Source: Halopseudomonas formosensis
GTDB taxonomy: Bacteria > Pseudomonadota > Gammaproteobacteria > Pseudomonadales > Pseudomonadaceae
Assembly (NCBI RefSeq): GCF_900115905.1
Contig: NZ_FOYD01000018.1
Location: 1 to 45,953 of the forward strand
Length of the DNA: 45,953 bases
Direction of reading: 5' to 3'
The notes below the pieces were generated by a model that did no database searches, had not been told where the DNA came from, and saw only the letters and a program-made list of their open reading frames with translations. Positions 21,048 to 30,416 of this stretch are shown here, in pieces. A program made the position numbers and the translations under genes. Each line of letters opens with the position of its first letter. Positions within the stretch are counted from its first letter, which is position 1.

Positions 21048-21819
21048 CAGCGCTTTCCCCGATCAGACCCAGATCCGCCGCCGGCGGATTGGCGCGCTGC
21101 TCGCGCCGCTGATCATGCAGCTGCTGGATTACCTGTTGCAGGCGTGTTTCGCGACTGGCGTCGACCTGACTGTGCTCGGCCTCGACGCGGCAGCCGCCCG
21201 GCAGCAGCTGGTCGTCCTCCAGCAGGCGCCAGCTCTCCTCATGGCGCTCGCGGATGGCCCTGACGGTTTCGAAATCGGTGGGATTGAGATAGATGCGGAT
21301 CTGCTCGGCTCCCACGGGCAACGCCTTGAGCGCACCGCGCAGGACCTGACGGATCTGGCTGGAGTCGCTGTGCAACTCGCGCTGCACCACCTGGCGCACC
21401 ATGGTTTCCACCAGCTCCAGCAGCATGTCCTCGATCTGCTCGTCCTGATCGCGGATAGGCTCCATCAGGTGGGACATCAGCGCTTCCAGCTCGGCCACCC
21501 GGGCTTCCAGACGCTCGCGGGCCTCCTGCTGGGCCTTGAGCTGGCCGGAATGGAAACCATCACGCTCGCCGGTGGCAAAGCCCTCGTTATAGGCCTCGGC
21601 GCGGATCTGCTCCAGTTCCTCGACGGTGAAGGGTTTGACCTCGGGTTCCTCGGGTATCTCTTCGACCGCAGGGGCCTCCACCTCCGGTTCAGGCTCGGCC
21701 TCGGGCTCGTCTTCCCGGGGCACGTGGTGGCCGTCCAGATCGAAACTGGGCAGGTCCCAGAGGTTGAAGGCCTCCACCCGGTCGGCGCGGATCAGATCGC
21801 TGTCATTCTTGTCACTCAT
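21040..21819 (-). CDS. fliH: Flagellar export regulator FliH
   Basis: 259 aa. Acidic Pro/Glu/Val-rich segment (about residues 35-65), a helical stalk with [20 protein letters not shown], then the C-terminal domain [55 protein letters not shown]. FliH anchors and holds FliI. A 123-base GC-rich spacer precedes it after fliG, the largest gap inside fliE-fliJ. Confidence 0.93.
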   Translation of the reverse strand: MSDKNDSDLIRADRVEAFNLWDLPSFDLDGHHVPREDEPEAEPEPEVEAPAVEEIPEEPEVKPFTVEELEQIRAEAYNEGFATGERDGFHSGQLKAQQEARERLEARVAELEALMSHLMEPIRDQDEQIEDMLLELVETMVRQVVQRELHSDSSQIRQVLRGALKALPVGAEQIRIYLNPTDFETVRAIRERHEESWRLLEDDQLLPGGCRVEAEHSQVDASRETRLQQVIQQLHDQRREQRANPPAADLGLIGESADD

Positions 21820-21942
21820 GCCCCGGTGTATCCCCTGTCAGTCCTGCCACGCTCACCCTGCCTGTGGAAGCATCCGCGGGAGCGCCGGCGCCGGCCCCGG
21901 CCCGAAGCCCGGGCCTCTCAAAGGCTCAGACGCCCCCGCGTA
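21820..21942. other. GC-rich fliG-fliH spacer
   Basis: 123 bases with overlapping GC-rich self-complementary blocks (GCCGGCGCCGGC and GGCCC...GGGCC around 21886-21915). No promoter with GG-N10-GC and no ORF is visible; it probably folds in the fliEFGHIJ transcript. Confidence 0.4.
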
Positions 21943-22959
21943 TCAGATCATTTCCTCGGCACCCTTGCCACCGAGAACGATTTCGCCGGCATCGGCCATG
22001 CGCCGGGCAATGGTGAGAATTTCCTTCTGCGCCGCCTCCACCTCGCTGATGCGGACCGGCCCCTTGGCCTCCAGATCGTCCTGCAGCAGCTCGGAGGCAC
22101 GCTTGGACATGTTGCGGAAGATCTTGTCCTTGACCTCGTCGTCAGCCCCCTTGAGCGCCACGACCAGCACCTCGCTGGAGACTTCGCGCAGCAGCAGCTG
22201 GATGCCCCGGTCGTCCACGTCGGCAAGATTATCAAACACGAACATCAGATCCTCGATCTTGTTCGACAGATCCTCGTCCATTTCGCGGATAGCCTCGATC
22301 AGCTGCGCTTCGGTCGAGCTCTCCAGGTAGTTCATGATGTCCGCCGTGCGCTTGACTCCACCCATGTTGGCGCGGGTGGTGTTGGAGTTGCCGGCGAACT
22401 GCTTCTCCAGCACCTCGTTGAGCTCCTTGAGCGCCGAGGGCTGTACGGTGTTGAGCGCCGACACCCGCAGCAGCACGTCCAGTCGCACCTTGTGATCGAA
22501 GTAGCTGATCACCTCAGCGGCCATATCCGGGTCCAGATAGGCCACGACGATGGCCTGAATCTGCGGATGCTCGTAGCGGATCACATCGGCGACCGCGCGG
22601 GGCTCCATCCACTTGAGGCTGTCCAGCCCCGAGGTGCTGCCACCCATGAGAATGCGGTCGACCAGACTGTTGGCCTTGTCCTCGCCCAGGGCCTGGGTCA
22701 GCATGGTGCGGATGTAGCCATCGGCGCCGACCCCCAGACCGGTCTGGTCGCTGGCCACCTCGATGAAGTCCGCCATCACCTGCTGCACCTGATCCCGATT
22801 GACCGTGCGCAGGCCGGCCATGGCGCTGCCGACGCGCTGCACTTCCTTGGGGCCCATGTGCCGCAGCACCGCTGCTGCGTCGGACTCACCGAGGCTCAGC
22901 AGAAAGATCGCCGCCTTGTCCAGCTTGCTCAGCTTCTGGGTACGCTTGTCGTCACTCAT
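21943..22959 (-). CDS. fliG: Flagellar motor switch protein FliG
   Basis: 338 aa, standard length. N-terminal FliF-binding domain (LDKAAIFLLSLGESDAAAVL), middle armadillo segment with YEHPQIQAIVVAYLDPDMAA, and C-terminal torque domain with the charged helix DDEVKDKIFRNMSKRASELL that faces the stator. Overlaps the fliF end by 8 bases. Confidence 0.96.
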   Translation of the reverse strand: MSDDKRTQKLSKLDKAAIFLLSLGESDAAAVLRHMGPKEVQRVGSAMAGLRTVNRDQVQQVMADFIEVASDQTGLGVGADGYIRTMLTQALGEDKANSLVDRILMGGSTSGLDSLKWMEPRAVADVIRYEHPQIQAIVVAYLDPDMAAEVISYFDHKVRLDVLLRVSALNTVQPSALKELNEVLEKQFAGNSNTTRANMGGVKRTADIMNYLESSTEAQLIEAIREMDEDLSNKIEDLMFVFDNLADVDDRGIQLLLREVSSEVLVVALKGADDEVKDKIFRNMSKRASELLQDDLEAKGPVRISEVEAAQKEILTIARRMADAGEIVLGGKGAEEMI

Positions 22960-24679
22960 CGGAATTGATCCACTCCTTGACCACCTGGGCCACCCGGCCC
23001 GGGTCTTCGGCCAGCAGGCCCTTGATCGCGTTCAGCTGCTGCTCGTAACCGGCACCCGGCGGCGGCAGCAGCACCGGCCCGGAGGTCGGCCCGGACAGGC
23101 TGACAGTGTCATCGCTCAGCTCGTCGGTCAGCAGCGGGTCATCGCCCACCGCCGGATAGGGGTAGTTTTCGGCAGGCTGGCGATTGCCGCCGCCGATACC
23201 CTTGAGTACCGGGCGCAGCACGCCGAAGACCAGCACCAGCACGAACAGGATGCCGAGTATCTGCTTGGCGATATCCCAGAACCAGGGCTGGCTCCAGAAG
23301 GGTATTGCCGGGATCTCCAGCACTTCCCCGGTGGGCACGAAGGCGGCATTGACCACGCTGACGCTGTCACCGCGGGCCTCATCATAGCCCACCGCATCGC
23401 GCACCAATTGGGTCAGATTGGCCAGTTCCGCCTCGCTCAGCGGCACGCTGACCACCTCGCCGGTCTCGGCGTTGAGTTGCTGGCGGTTGTCCACCACCAC
23501 GGCTACCGACAGCCGGGTCAGCCGGCCCTGTTGCTGACGGCTGTAGCTGATCTGCCGGTCCAGCTCGAAATTGCGCGTGGCCTGTTCACGGCTGTCACGG
23601 GGCGGTGCAACGACCACCGGCTCGCCGGTCTCCGGATCAATCACCTGCTCCGGTACCGAGGTGGTGCCCGGAGGCTGGTTGCTCAGGGCGCCGGGGATAC
23701 CGACCGGCGCCTGCCCGGCCACGCGCTGCTCGCTGAGCACCTGCTCGCTGCGCAGCACGGCGTCGGGACTGAAGCTTTCGGCGGTGGATTCCAGGGTACT
23801 GAAGTCCACATCAGCGGACACTTCGGCACGATAACGGCCGTCGCCCAGCACCGGTTGCAGGATGCTGTGCACGCGTCGGGTGTAGGTATCTTCCAGACGT
23901 CGGGTGTGCTCGAACTGGCGACCGGCAATGGTCAGCTCGTTGAGCTCGTCCTGATCGGACAGCAGGTTGCCGTGCTGGTCGACCACGGTCACCTGATCCT
24001 TGCTCAGCTCGGGTACGCTGGTCGCCACCAGATTGACGATGGCCATGACCTGGGCGGCCTCCAGCTTGCGCCCGGCATAGAGCTCGAGCAGAACCGAGGC
24101 GCTGGGCTTGCGGTCATCCCGGACAAACACGGTAGAGCGCGGCATGGCAATGTGCACCCGCGCCGCCTTGACGTTGTAGAGGCTGGAGATGGTCCGGGCC
24201 AGCTCGCCTTCCAGGCCCCGGCGATACTGGGTGGTCTCCATGAACTGGCTGGTACCCAGACCGCGCTCGCGGTCGAGAATCTCGAAACCGACATTGCCGT
24301 CACCCTGAGTGACACCGGCACTGGCCAGCTGCAGGCGTGCATCGGCCAGGTCCTCTGAGCGCACCAGCAGCGCGCCGCTGTTGGGCTCGACCTTGTAGCG
24401 GATGCGGCTCTGCTGCAGTACCTCGATCACCTGGCTGGCGTTGAGATTGTCCATGCTGCCATACAGCGGGCGGTATTCAGGCTGCTGGGACCAGAGCACC
24501 ACGGCAAAACCGATCGCCACACTCGCCGCCAACCCCACCAGCAACGCGAACTGGCGCAGCATGGGCAGCTGGGCGAGATTATCCAGAAAGCCCAGACCCG
24601 GCAGCGGGCGGCGCGGCGTCTCCGGCAGAGCCGGGTCGGGGCGCGTGGCGGGCGTATTGGGAGTGGTGGCAGCGTCCAT
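22952..24679 (-). CDS. fliF: Flagellar MS-ring protein FliF
   Basis: 575 aa. Two transmembrane helices (about 45-65, LRQFALLVGLAASVAIGFAV; and about 460-485, IAKQILGILFVLVLVFGVLR) bracket the periplasmic ring-building domains, which include NVKAARVHIAMPRSTVFVRD and ADVDFSTLESTAESFSPDAV. The C-terminal tail (QVVKEWINSDE) binds FliG, whose gene overlaps. Confidence 0.96.
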   Translation of the reverse strand: MDAATTPNTPATRPDPALPETPRRPLPGLGFLDNLAQLPMLRQFALLVGLAASVAIGFAVVLWSQQPEYRPLYGSMDNLNASQVIEVLQQSRIRYKVEPNSGALLVRSEDLADARLQLASAGVTQGDGNVGFEILDRERGLGTSQFMETTQYRRGLEGELARTISSLYNVKAARVHIAMPRSTVFVRDDRKPSASVLLELYAGRKLEAAQVMAIVNLVATSVPELSKDQVTVVDQHGNLLSDQDELNELTIAGRQFEHTRRLEDTYTRRVHSILQPVLGDGRYRAEVSADVDFSTLESTAESFSPDAVLRSEQVLSEQRVAGQAPVGIPGALSNQPPGTTSVPEQVIDPETGEPVVVAPPRDSREQATRNFELDRQISYSRQQQGRLTRLSVAVVVDNRQQLNAETGEVVSVPLSEAELANLTQLVRDAVGYDEARGDSVSVVNAAFVPTGEVLEIPAIPFWSQPWFWDIAKQILGILFVLVLVFGVLRPVLKGIGGGNRQPAENYPYPAVGDDPLLTDELSDDTVSLSGPTSGPVLLPPPGAGYEQQLNAIKGLLAEDPGRVAQVVKEWINSDE

Positions 24680-24722
24680 CAGGTGTTTCCTCGGTCAGGC
24701 ACAGCGCAATCGGGTAGCAGGA

Positions 24723-25058
24723 TCAGATAGGCATCTTCATGATGTCTTCGTAGGCGGTGATCAGCTTGTTGCGCACCTGGGTCATCGCCTGGAACGCCAC
24801 GCTGGATTTCTGCGATGCTACCATCACCTGCGCCAGATCGATGCCCGGCACCCCCCGCTCGTAGCCGCTCTGCAACTCGGCGGTGGTCTGCTGCAGTTCA
24901 TTGACGCGGTTGACTGCCTGCTGCAGCAGGTCATCGAATGCCGGCCCTCTGGTTTCCTGGGGCGCTGCGGGCGCTACCGGTTGCGGACGGCTCATCGCTT
25001 CCAGTTGCATGGAGCGCATCTGCAGCATCAGACGATTGAATTCAACACCCTGTGTCAT
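24723..25058 (-). CDS. fliE: Flagellar hook-basal body protein FliE
   Basis: 111 aa with the conserved C-terminal half [20 protein letters not shown] and [14 protein letters not shown]. It joins the MS-ring to the proximal rod. First gene of fliEFGHIJ, 43 bases ahead of fliF, with a sigma54-type promoter at 25115-25130 between it and fleR. Confidence 0.95.
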   Translation of the reverse strand: MTQGVEFNRLMLQMRSMQLEAMSRPQPVAPAAPQETRGPAFDDLLQQAVNRVNELQQTTAELQSGYERGVPGIDLAQVMVASQKSSVAFQAMTQVRNKLITAYEDIMKMPI

Positions 25059-25114
25059 TCACATTCTCCAGGCCGTAAATATTTTGACGGCAAAATCGAC
25101 TCTGCAGAATATTC

Positions 25115-25130
25115 AGCAAGATTGATGCCA
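25115..25130 (-). promoter_or_regulatory. Sigma54-type promoter of fliE operon
   Basis: Minus strand TGGCATCAATCTTGCT, GG-N10-GC and a perfect TTGCT -12 block. It is 57 bases before the fliE ATG. In Pseudomonas this operon is sigma54 dependent, which fits. Confidence 0.8.
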
Positions 25131-25157
25131 GCTCGCCGAGAGAACGCTGCCCCCGGC

Positions 25158-26555
25158 TCAGCCGGCAAACAGCATGGCATCCACATCCACACCGGCATCA
25201 CGCATCTGGGCCAGCTTGTAGCGCAGGGTGCGCGGGCTGATGCCGAGGCGCTCCGCCGCCTCCTTGCGCCGTCCACGCTCGGCGCGCAGGACGTCGATGA
25301 TCAACTGGAACTCCCGCTGCTTCACATCCTGCCCCAGCGCCCCGGTAGATACCGGTGGCGGCATATTGACCGCCGGCTGCACCGGCGCGGCCATGCTGAT
25401 GCTGTTGGCCGTCAGACCCAGTCCGGGCATCGGGCCGAGGCACAGATCCGCCGCGCGGATCACCCCGCCCTGCTGCAGAATGAGGGCGCGCTGGATGGCG
25501 TTATCCAGTTCACGCACGTTGCCGGGCCAGTTGTGCTGACGCAGGGCCTGGCAGGCATCCTCGGCCAGACGCACCGGCCCCTGATTCATCTTGCCGGCAT
25601 GCCTGGCCAGCAGACGCTCGGCGATCGGCAGTATGTCCCCGGGACGCTCGCGCAGCGGGGTCCACTGCAGCGGGAAGACACCGAGCCGGTAGTAGAGGTC
25701 CTCGCGGAAGCGCCCGGCCGCCACCTCGGCCTGCATGTCCCGGTTGGTGGTGGCGAGAATGCGGATGTCCAGTTCGATCAGCCGACGGCCACCTACCCGC
25801 TCCACCTCGCGCTCCTGCAATACGCGCAGCAACTTGGCCTGCAGCGCCAGGGGCATTTCCGATATCTCGTCCAGCAACAGGGTGCCGCCGTTGGCCTGCT
25901 CGAACTTGCCAGGCTGGGCGGCGACAGCTCCGGTGAAGGCGCCCTTCTCGTGACCGAACAGGGTCGCCTCCAGCATGTTCTCCGGAATGGCTGCGCAGTT
26001 GATGGCAATGAACGGCTGATCGGCCCTGGGTGAGTGCTGATGGATATAGCGCGCCAGCACCTCCTTGCCGGTGCCGGACTCGCCGGAAATCAGTACCGTC
26101 GAATCGCTGGCGGCCACACGCTGGGCCAGATACAGCAGCTGCTGGCTGGCCGGGTCCACTGCCACCGGACCGTCGGTACCGGCGCGCAGGCGGCCGAGGG
26201 CGTGCTGGGCGACCAGATCAAGCAGTGCCTGGGGCTCGAACGGTTTGACCAGATAGTCCACCGCGCCGTCACGCATGGCGACCACCGCGTTCTGCACCGT
26301 GCCGTAGGCGGTCATCAGCAATACCGGCAGTTGCGGGAAGCGCTCCCGCAGGGTGCGCAGCAGCGCATGACCGTCCATGCCCGGCATGTTCACATCGCTG
26401 ACCACCATGGCGACGCTCTCCCGCTGCAGCAGGGTCAGTGCCGCCTCACCGTCGGCGGCTTCCAGGTAGTCGTAACCGCCCAGCGCCAGGGTGTCGGCCA
26501 GCGCCTCACGCAGGGCGCGATCATCCTCGACCAGCAGAATGCGTGACTTGCTCAT
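25158..26555 (-). CDS. fleR: Sigma54-dependent response regulator FleR
   Basis: 465 aa. Receiver domain with phosphorylatable D54 (VVSDVNMPGMDGHALLRTLR) and acidic pocket VEDD at 9-12. The AAA+ domain has Walker A ESGTGKE and the sigma54-contact loop GAFTGA (FGHEKGAFTGAVAAQPGKFE), and a Fis-type helix-turn-helix ends the protein (RRKEAAERLGISPRTLRYKL). Works with FleS to activate the next tier of flagellar genes. Overlaps fleS by 4 bases. Confidence 0.94.
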   Translation of the reverse strand: MSKSRILLVEDDRALREALADTLALGGYDYLEAADGEAALTLLQRESVAMVVSDVNMPGMDGHALLRTLRERFPQLPVLLMTAYGTVQNAVVAMRDGAVDYLVKPFEPQALLDLVAQHALGRLRAGTDGPVAVDPASQQLLYLAQRVAASDSTVLISGESGTGKEVLARYIHQHSPRADQPFIAINCAAIPENMLEATLFGHEKGAFTGAVAAQPGKFEQANGGTLLLDEISEMPLALQAKLLRVLQEREVERVGGRRLIELDIRILATTNRDMQAEVAAGRFREDLYYRLGVFPLQWTPLRERPGDILPIAERLLARHAGKMNQGPVRLAEDACQALRQHNWPGNVRELDNAIQRALILQQGGVIRAADLCLGPMPGLGLTANSISMAAPVQPAVNMPPPVSTGALGQDVKQREFQLIIDVLRAERGRRKEAAERLGISPRTLRYKLAQMRDAGVDVDAMLFAG

Positions 26556-27763
26556 CTAGTGCTTCCTCCTGAGACCGGCTGCGGCAGTACCGGCAGCACC
26601 AGTTCCGCCCAGCTTCCCTGCCCCGGCCGGCTGCGCAGAAGGAATGCGCCGCCATGGGCCTGGGCCACGGATTTGACAACGGATACACCCAGCCCGGTGC
26701 CCTGCTCCCGGGTGGTGTAGAAGGGCTCGCCGATCCGGGCCAGCTCGGCCCGGGTCATGCCCTTGCCTCCATCCACCACATTGAGGCTCAGGCGCCCTTC
26801 CTGCAGGCGCAGGATGACCTTCAGCCGCGGCTGCGGATAGCCGGCCTGGATGGCGTTCTCGATCAGATTCAGCGCAGCGCCCAGCAGGGTTTCCCGGTTG
26901 CATACCAGCTGCACGTCAGCGGGGGTGCGGTCGGCCCAGCGGCAATCGGCTCCGGCTTCGACGATCAGGGTCTCGGCCTGCTGCCTCAGCTCCCGGAACA
27001 GCTCGCGGGCCGACACTTGGCTGTTCAGCGGCAGATCCCCCTTGGCGAACAGCAGCATGTCGCGCACCTGCAGCTCGATGGCCTGCAGGCGGTCCTTGAG
27101 CCGCTGACTGAAACGCTGGCGGTGATTGGCCGTCAGCTCCGGCTGGTTCAGGTGACTGGCATAGAGCAAGGCGGTGGACAGTGGCGTGCGGATCTGGTGC
27201 GCAAGCGACGCCACCATGCGCCCCAGCGCTGACAGCCGTTCGTTACGCGCCAGCTGCGCCTGCAGCTGGCGCGTCTCGGTAAGGTCGGTGAGCAGGATGA
27301 TCTGCCCTGGCTCGCCCTGCAGGGACCGGGTCGCCAGGGAGACACGGCGACCGCTGCGCAGGGAGACTTCATGGTAGTCGTCATCACGGGGGGCAAAGCG
27401 CTCGCGGATGAGCTCGCGCCACAGCTGGCCTTCCAGAGGCTCGCCGAGCAGCTCCCGGGCAGCCGGGTTGGCTTCGCGGACGACACCACGGCCGTCCAGC
27501 ACAACCACCCCACCGGGGAGCAGATCCAGCAGATTCTGCAGCCGTCCGGCAAGGCAGGCCTTCTCGGCCAGTTCACGGGTGCGCTGGGCGCTGACTTCAG
27601 CCAGTTCCGCCTTGAGCTGAGCCACCTGCTGCTCGAGCAGACTCTGCGACTCACGCAGTTGCTCGGACATGCGGCCGAACAGGTCATAGGCCTGCTGCAG
27701 CTGTTCCCGGTCCGGATGCGTGGCCGCAGGTTCCTGCGGCAGATGTGTTGCGGTGGCGGTCAT
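26552..27763 (-). CDS. fleS: Sensor histidine kinase FleS
   Basis: 403 aa soluble kinase with no membrane segment. N-terminal coiled coil, a PAS domain (LPGGVVVLDGRGVVREANPA), the phospho-acceptor H-box MVASLAHQIRTPLSTALLYA, and the ATP-binding N, G1 and G2 boxes (NLIENAIQAG, VVDGGKGM, TTREQGTGLGVSVVKSVAQA). The ATG at 27763 (MTATATHLPQE) follows GGGAG; the open frame to 27823 would cover the promoter and is rejected. Confidence 0.93.
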   Translation of the reverse strand: MTATATHLPQEPAATHPDREQLQQAYDLFGRMSEQLRESQSLLEQQVAQLKAELAEVSAQRTRELAEKACLAGRLQNLLDLLPGGVVVLDGRGVVREANPAARELLGEPLEGQLWRELIRERFAPRDDDYHEVSLRSGRRVSLATRSLQGEPGQIILLTDLTETRQLQAQLARNERLSALGRMVASLAHQIRTPLSTALLYASHLNQPELTANHRQRFSQRLKDRLQAIELQVRDMLLFAKGDLPLNSQVSARELFRELRQQAETLIVEAGADCRWADRTPADVQLVCNRETLLGAALNLIENAIQAGYPQPRLKVILRLQEGRLSLNVVDGGKGMTRAELARIGEPFYTTREQGTGLGVSVVKSVAQAHGGAFLLRSRPGQGSWAELVLPVLPQPVSGGSTR

Positions 27764-27798
27764 GACAACTCCCTGAATCAAACTTCCGGAAGCATCAA

Positions 27799-27814
27799 TA
27801 CAATTTCCGTACCA
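27799..27814 (-). promoter_or_regulatory. Candidate sigma54 promoter of fleSR
   Basis: Minus strand TGGTACGGAAATTGTA matches TGGCACG-N4-TTGCA except C to T at two places, including the -12 C. It lies 36 bases before the fleS ATG. FleQ is known to drive fleSR with sigma54 in P. aeruginosa. Confidence 0.55.
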
Positions 27815-27869
27815 CCCCAACAAAAACGTTAAAAATCAACAGGTTACGAACATCAAAGAAACACCGCTG

Positions 27870-29351
27870 TCAGTCTTCTGACGCTTCGCGACTGACCGTC
27901 GTCTCGGCATCCCGGCTCATGCCGTACTTGCGCATCTTCTCCACCAGGGTGGTACGACGGATACGCAGGCGCTCGGCGGCGCGGGCCACGACGAAATTGG
28001 CATCATCCAGTGCCTGCTGGATCAGCGACTGCTCCAGTTCAGCCAGATGCTCACGCAGATCCAACCCTTCCGGCGGCAGCCCCACAGAGCGGCTGAAGCC
28101 GGCGAACGGAGGGCGCCAGGCGTTATCATCCTGCTCCTGCTGCAGCTGGCGCAGATCCTCGTTGTCATCATCCACATAGCGGAACTTGCGCGGCAGCTCG
28201 CCCACACCAATAACCCCATGAGGATGCATGATCGCCATGCGCTCGACCAGGTTGGCCAGTTCGCGCACGTTGCCCGGCCAGGGATGCTTGCACAGGGACA
28301 TGATGGCGGCGCTGCTGAAGCGGATGGAGCCGCGCTTTTCCTTTTCCAGCCGGGTGATCAGCTCGTTGAGCAGCAGCGGCAGGTCCTCGATGCGTTCGCG
28401 CAGGGGCGGCATCTCGATGGGGAACACGTGCAGGCGGTAGTACAGGTCTTCGCGGAATTCGCCGCGGGCGATCATCTCTTCCAGGTTCTTGTGGGTGGCG
28501 GCAATCACCCGCACATCCGCCTGCTGCGGCTTGTTGCCGCCCACCCGTTCGAAGGTGCGCTCCTGCAGCACCCGCAGCAACTTGACCTGCATGTTCATCG
28601 GCATATCGCCGATCTCGTCCAGAAACAGGGTGCCGCCGGCCGCCAGCTCGAAACGCCCGGCGCGGCTGGTGATGGCGCCGGTGAAGGCGCCCTTCTCGTG
28701 CCCGAACAGCTCGCTTTCCAGCAACTCGGCGGGAATCGCACCACAGTTCACCGGAACGAAGGGGGCATCCTTGCGCCTTGAATGGTAGTGCAGGTTGCGG
28801 GCAACCACTTCCTTGCCGGTACCCGAATCGCCCAGGATCAGCACCGTGGCCTCGGTATCGGCCACCTGCTTCATCATCTGGCGCACAGACTGGATCGCCC
28901 GGCTGGTACCGACCAGGCTGCGGAACAGGTTGGGCTCGCGCTGATGCTTGCGCAGCCCCTCGTCGAACACCTCGCGGTAGACCTGAGCGCGGTGGAGGAT
29001 GTCCAGCAGCTGGTTGTAGGTCAGCGGCAGCTCGGCGGTGGACAGCAGGCGCTGACGCATGTAATCCGGCCAACCGACGACCCGGTCGCGACCTATCACC
29101 ACCACAGGAACATGGGCATCCCAGGCATCCAGTTGTTCAACCAGACTGGCAAGACCACCGGGTGAGTCGCACTCGCCGATGATCACGCACTTGACGGCCG
29201 CACTGGAGCCAATCTGCTTCTCCACCAGCGCCTGCCAGCCGGTCGAGGCGACGGGAAACGGCTCTTCCCCCAGGAATTCCAGGATCAGGCGAAGGTCATG
29301 ACGGCTCTGGGGACAATCATCAACAAGCAGAACATAACTATCTGGCGGCAT
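27870..29351 (-). CDS. fleQ: Flagellar master regulator FleQ
   Basis: 493 aa, near the 490 aa of P. aeruginosa FleQ. A REC-like N-terminal domain (YVLLVDDCPQSRHDLRLILE) lacks the usual phosphorylation geometry. The AAA+ domain has Walker A ILGDSGTGKEVVARNLHYHS and the GAFTGA loop, and the C-terminal helix-turn-helix reads ARAAERLRIRRTTLVEKMRK. It activates class II flagellar genes and in Pseudomonas binds c-di-GMP. I chose the ATG at 29351 (MPPDSYVLL); an alternative GTG at 29375 adds 8 residues. Preceded by a sigma70-like promoter rather than sigma54. Confidence 0.93.
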   Translation of the reverse strand: MPPDSYVLLVDDCPQSRHDLRLILEFLGEEPFPVASTGWQALVEKQIGSSAAVKCVIIGECDSPGGLASLVEQLDAWDAHVPVVVIGRDRVVGWPDYMRQRLLSTAELPLTYNQLLDILHRAQVYREVFDEGLRKHQREPNLFRSLVGTSRAIQSVRQMMKQVADTEATVLILGDSGTGKEVVARNLHYHSRRKDAPFVPVNCGAIPAELLESELFGHEKGAFTGAITSRAGRFELAAGGTLFLDEIGDMPMNMQVKLLRVLQERTFERVGGNKPQQADVRVIAATHKNLEEMIARGEFREDLYYRLHVFPIEMPPLRERIEDLPLLLNELITRLEKEKRGSIRFSSAAIMSLCKHPWPGNVRELANLVERMAIMHPHGVIGVGELPRKFRYVDDDNEDLRQLQQEQDDNAWRPPFAGFSRSVGLPPEGLDLREHLAELEQSLIQQALDDANFVVARAAERLRIRRTTLVEKMRKYGMSRDAETTVSREASED

Positions 29352-29428
29352 AGCGGGGAACAGGTCCTTTGACACGCGGTAACTGGCGCAGTGATAGCGT
29401 TACGCCATAAACACGAAAACTAACGGAC

Positions 29429-29457
29429 AACTTAGTGATAAAGGAGACCCGAGTCAA
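29429..29457 (-). promoter_or_regulatory. Candidate sigma70 promoter of fleQ
   Basis: Minus strand TTGACT (29457-29452), 17-base spacer, TAAGTT (29434-29429). The -35 matches five of six positions and the -10 is weaker. Leader to the fleQ ATG would be about 70 bases. Confidence 0.4.
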
Positions 29458-29573
29458 ATACTTGGCGCACTTTTCAGGTGCAGCCTGTCCGAAATATCAA
29501 TTTCAAGGGGAACTTTCAAGAATTGGGGATGTCGTCGCTGCCCGCGCTGTGCCGTCTTCAGCCGAGCGACCGC

Positions 29574-29870
29574 TCAGCTGAACATCTGATAGACCTTGGC
29601 GCCCTGCTTGCTGCGCTGCACCGCCTGCAGCTCTTCGGCCAGCTTGCCCTGTACCGCCTGACAGAGACCGATCACCTCTCGGTAGGTGGCGGACAGGGAT
29701 CCCAGCACCTCGGCCAGCTCCGCCTCATTGCGCTGAGGATCGGCCATGGCCTGCTGCACCAGGGTGCGGCACAGATGATCGAGCTCGCCCACCTGCTGCC
29801 AATCCCCCGCCTGCACGGCAGCGATCAGCGCCCTGTGGGTATCCTGCAATTGTTCTACCGCAACGGCCAT
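29574..29870 (-). CDS. fliT: FliT/FleP-like flagellar protein
   Basis: 98 aa, helical, with a C-terminal CQAVQGKLAEELQAVQRSKQ segment typical of the short FliT-like proteins (FleP in P. aeruginosa) encoded between fliS and fleQ. FliT family members act as chaperones of the filament cap FliD. The start MAVAVEQLQDTH at 29870 is 16 bases after the fliS stop; a longer frame to 29966 lies within fliS. Assignment rests mainly on position and size. Confidence 0.7.
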   Translation of the reverse strand: MAVAVEQLQDTHRALIAAVQAGDWQQVGELDHLCRTLVQQAMADPQRNEAELAEVLGSLSATYREVIGLCQAVQGKLAEELQAVQRSKQGAKVYQMFS

Positions 29871-29886
29871 GATTTCAACTCCCGGA

Positions 29887-30267
29887 TCAGGAATGACGGA
29901 TACCGTCCCAACCCTGCTTGATCTCGCGCAACAGCCCCGCCACCTCGTCGAGCATGGCCGGATCATTCTGCAGATTGGCCTGACTCAGGCGCTGCTGCAT
30001 GAAGGCATACAGATTATCCAGATTGGATGCTATTTCGCCACCTTTATCCTTGTCCAACGCCTCACGCAGGCCACCGATGATACCCATGGCCTTGCCGATC
30101 AGTTCGCCCTTGAGCGCGACGTTGCCGTACTCCATTGCCCCCTTGGCCTGGGCCAGGCGCTGCAGACCACCCTCCATCAGCATCTGGATCAACCGATGCG
30201 GATCCGCCTCGGTTACCTGGGCGTGAACACTGACGGTCTGGTACTGCTTCATTGCGTAGGCATTCAT
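29887..30267 (-). CDS. fliS: Flagellin export chaperone FliS, copy 2
   Basis: 126 aa. The start MNAYAMKQYQTVSVHAQVTE and the family core DPHRLIQMLMEGGLQRLAQAKGAM (residues about 20-44) are classical FliS, and the C-terminal LLREIKQGWDGI is shared with the second FliS at 33557. FliS caps the flagellin C-terminus before export. It is nearer to textbook FliS than the other copy. Grouped with fliT and upstream of fleQ; a sulfatase gene diverges from it. The ATG at 30267 gives the usual length. Confidence 0.93.
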   Translation of the reverse strand: MNAYAMKQYQTVSVHAQVTEADPHRLIQMLMEGGLQRLAQAKGAMEYGNVALKGELIGKAMGIIGGLREALDKDKGGEIASNLDNLYAFMQQRLSQANLQNDPAMLDEVAGLLREIKQGWDGIRHS

Positions 30268-30279
30268 AAGAAAAACATC

Positions 30280-30311
30280 CCGATAACTGTGACACCTGAC
30301 CCGGTTATCGG
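30280..30311. promoter_or_regulatory. Inverted repeat / sigma28-like -10 before fliS copy 2
   Basis: CCGATAAC (30280-30287), 16-base spacer, GTTATCGG (30304-30311). On the minus strand 30312-30305 reads GCCGATAA, a perfect sigma28 -10, but 15 bases upstream there is only TTCA instead of TAAA. It is either a FliA promoter with a poor -35 or a leader hairpin. Confidence 0.4.
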
Positions 30312-30416
30312 CCATGGCGGCAAAACCTGAAGCCCTTTTTTTGTTTGCCCGCACCTGCAAACATGACTATCTTTCAGTAGTAGCCCTCTGATGGCAGACA
30401 ATAACAAGGACAAGTC

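Noticed and set aside
21115..22968. Plus-strand open frame of 617 codons opposite fliH and fliG
   Set aside because: Runs across two genuine genes on the other strand and is rich in His/Leu/Gln/Asp, typical of antisense translation of GC-rich code.
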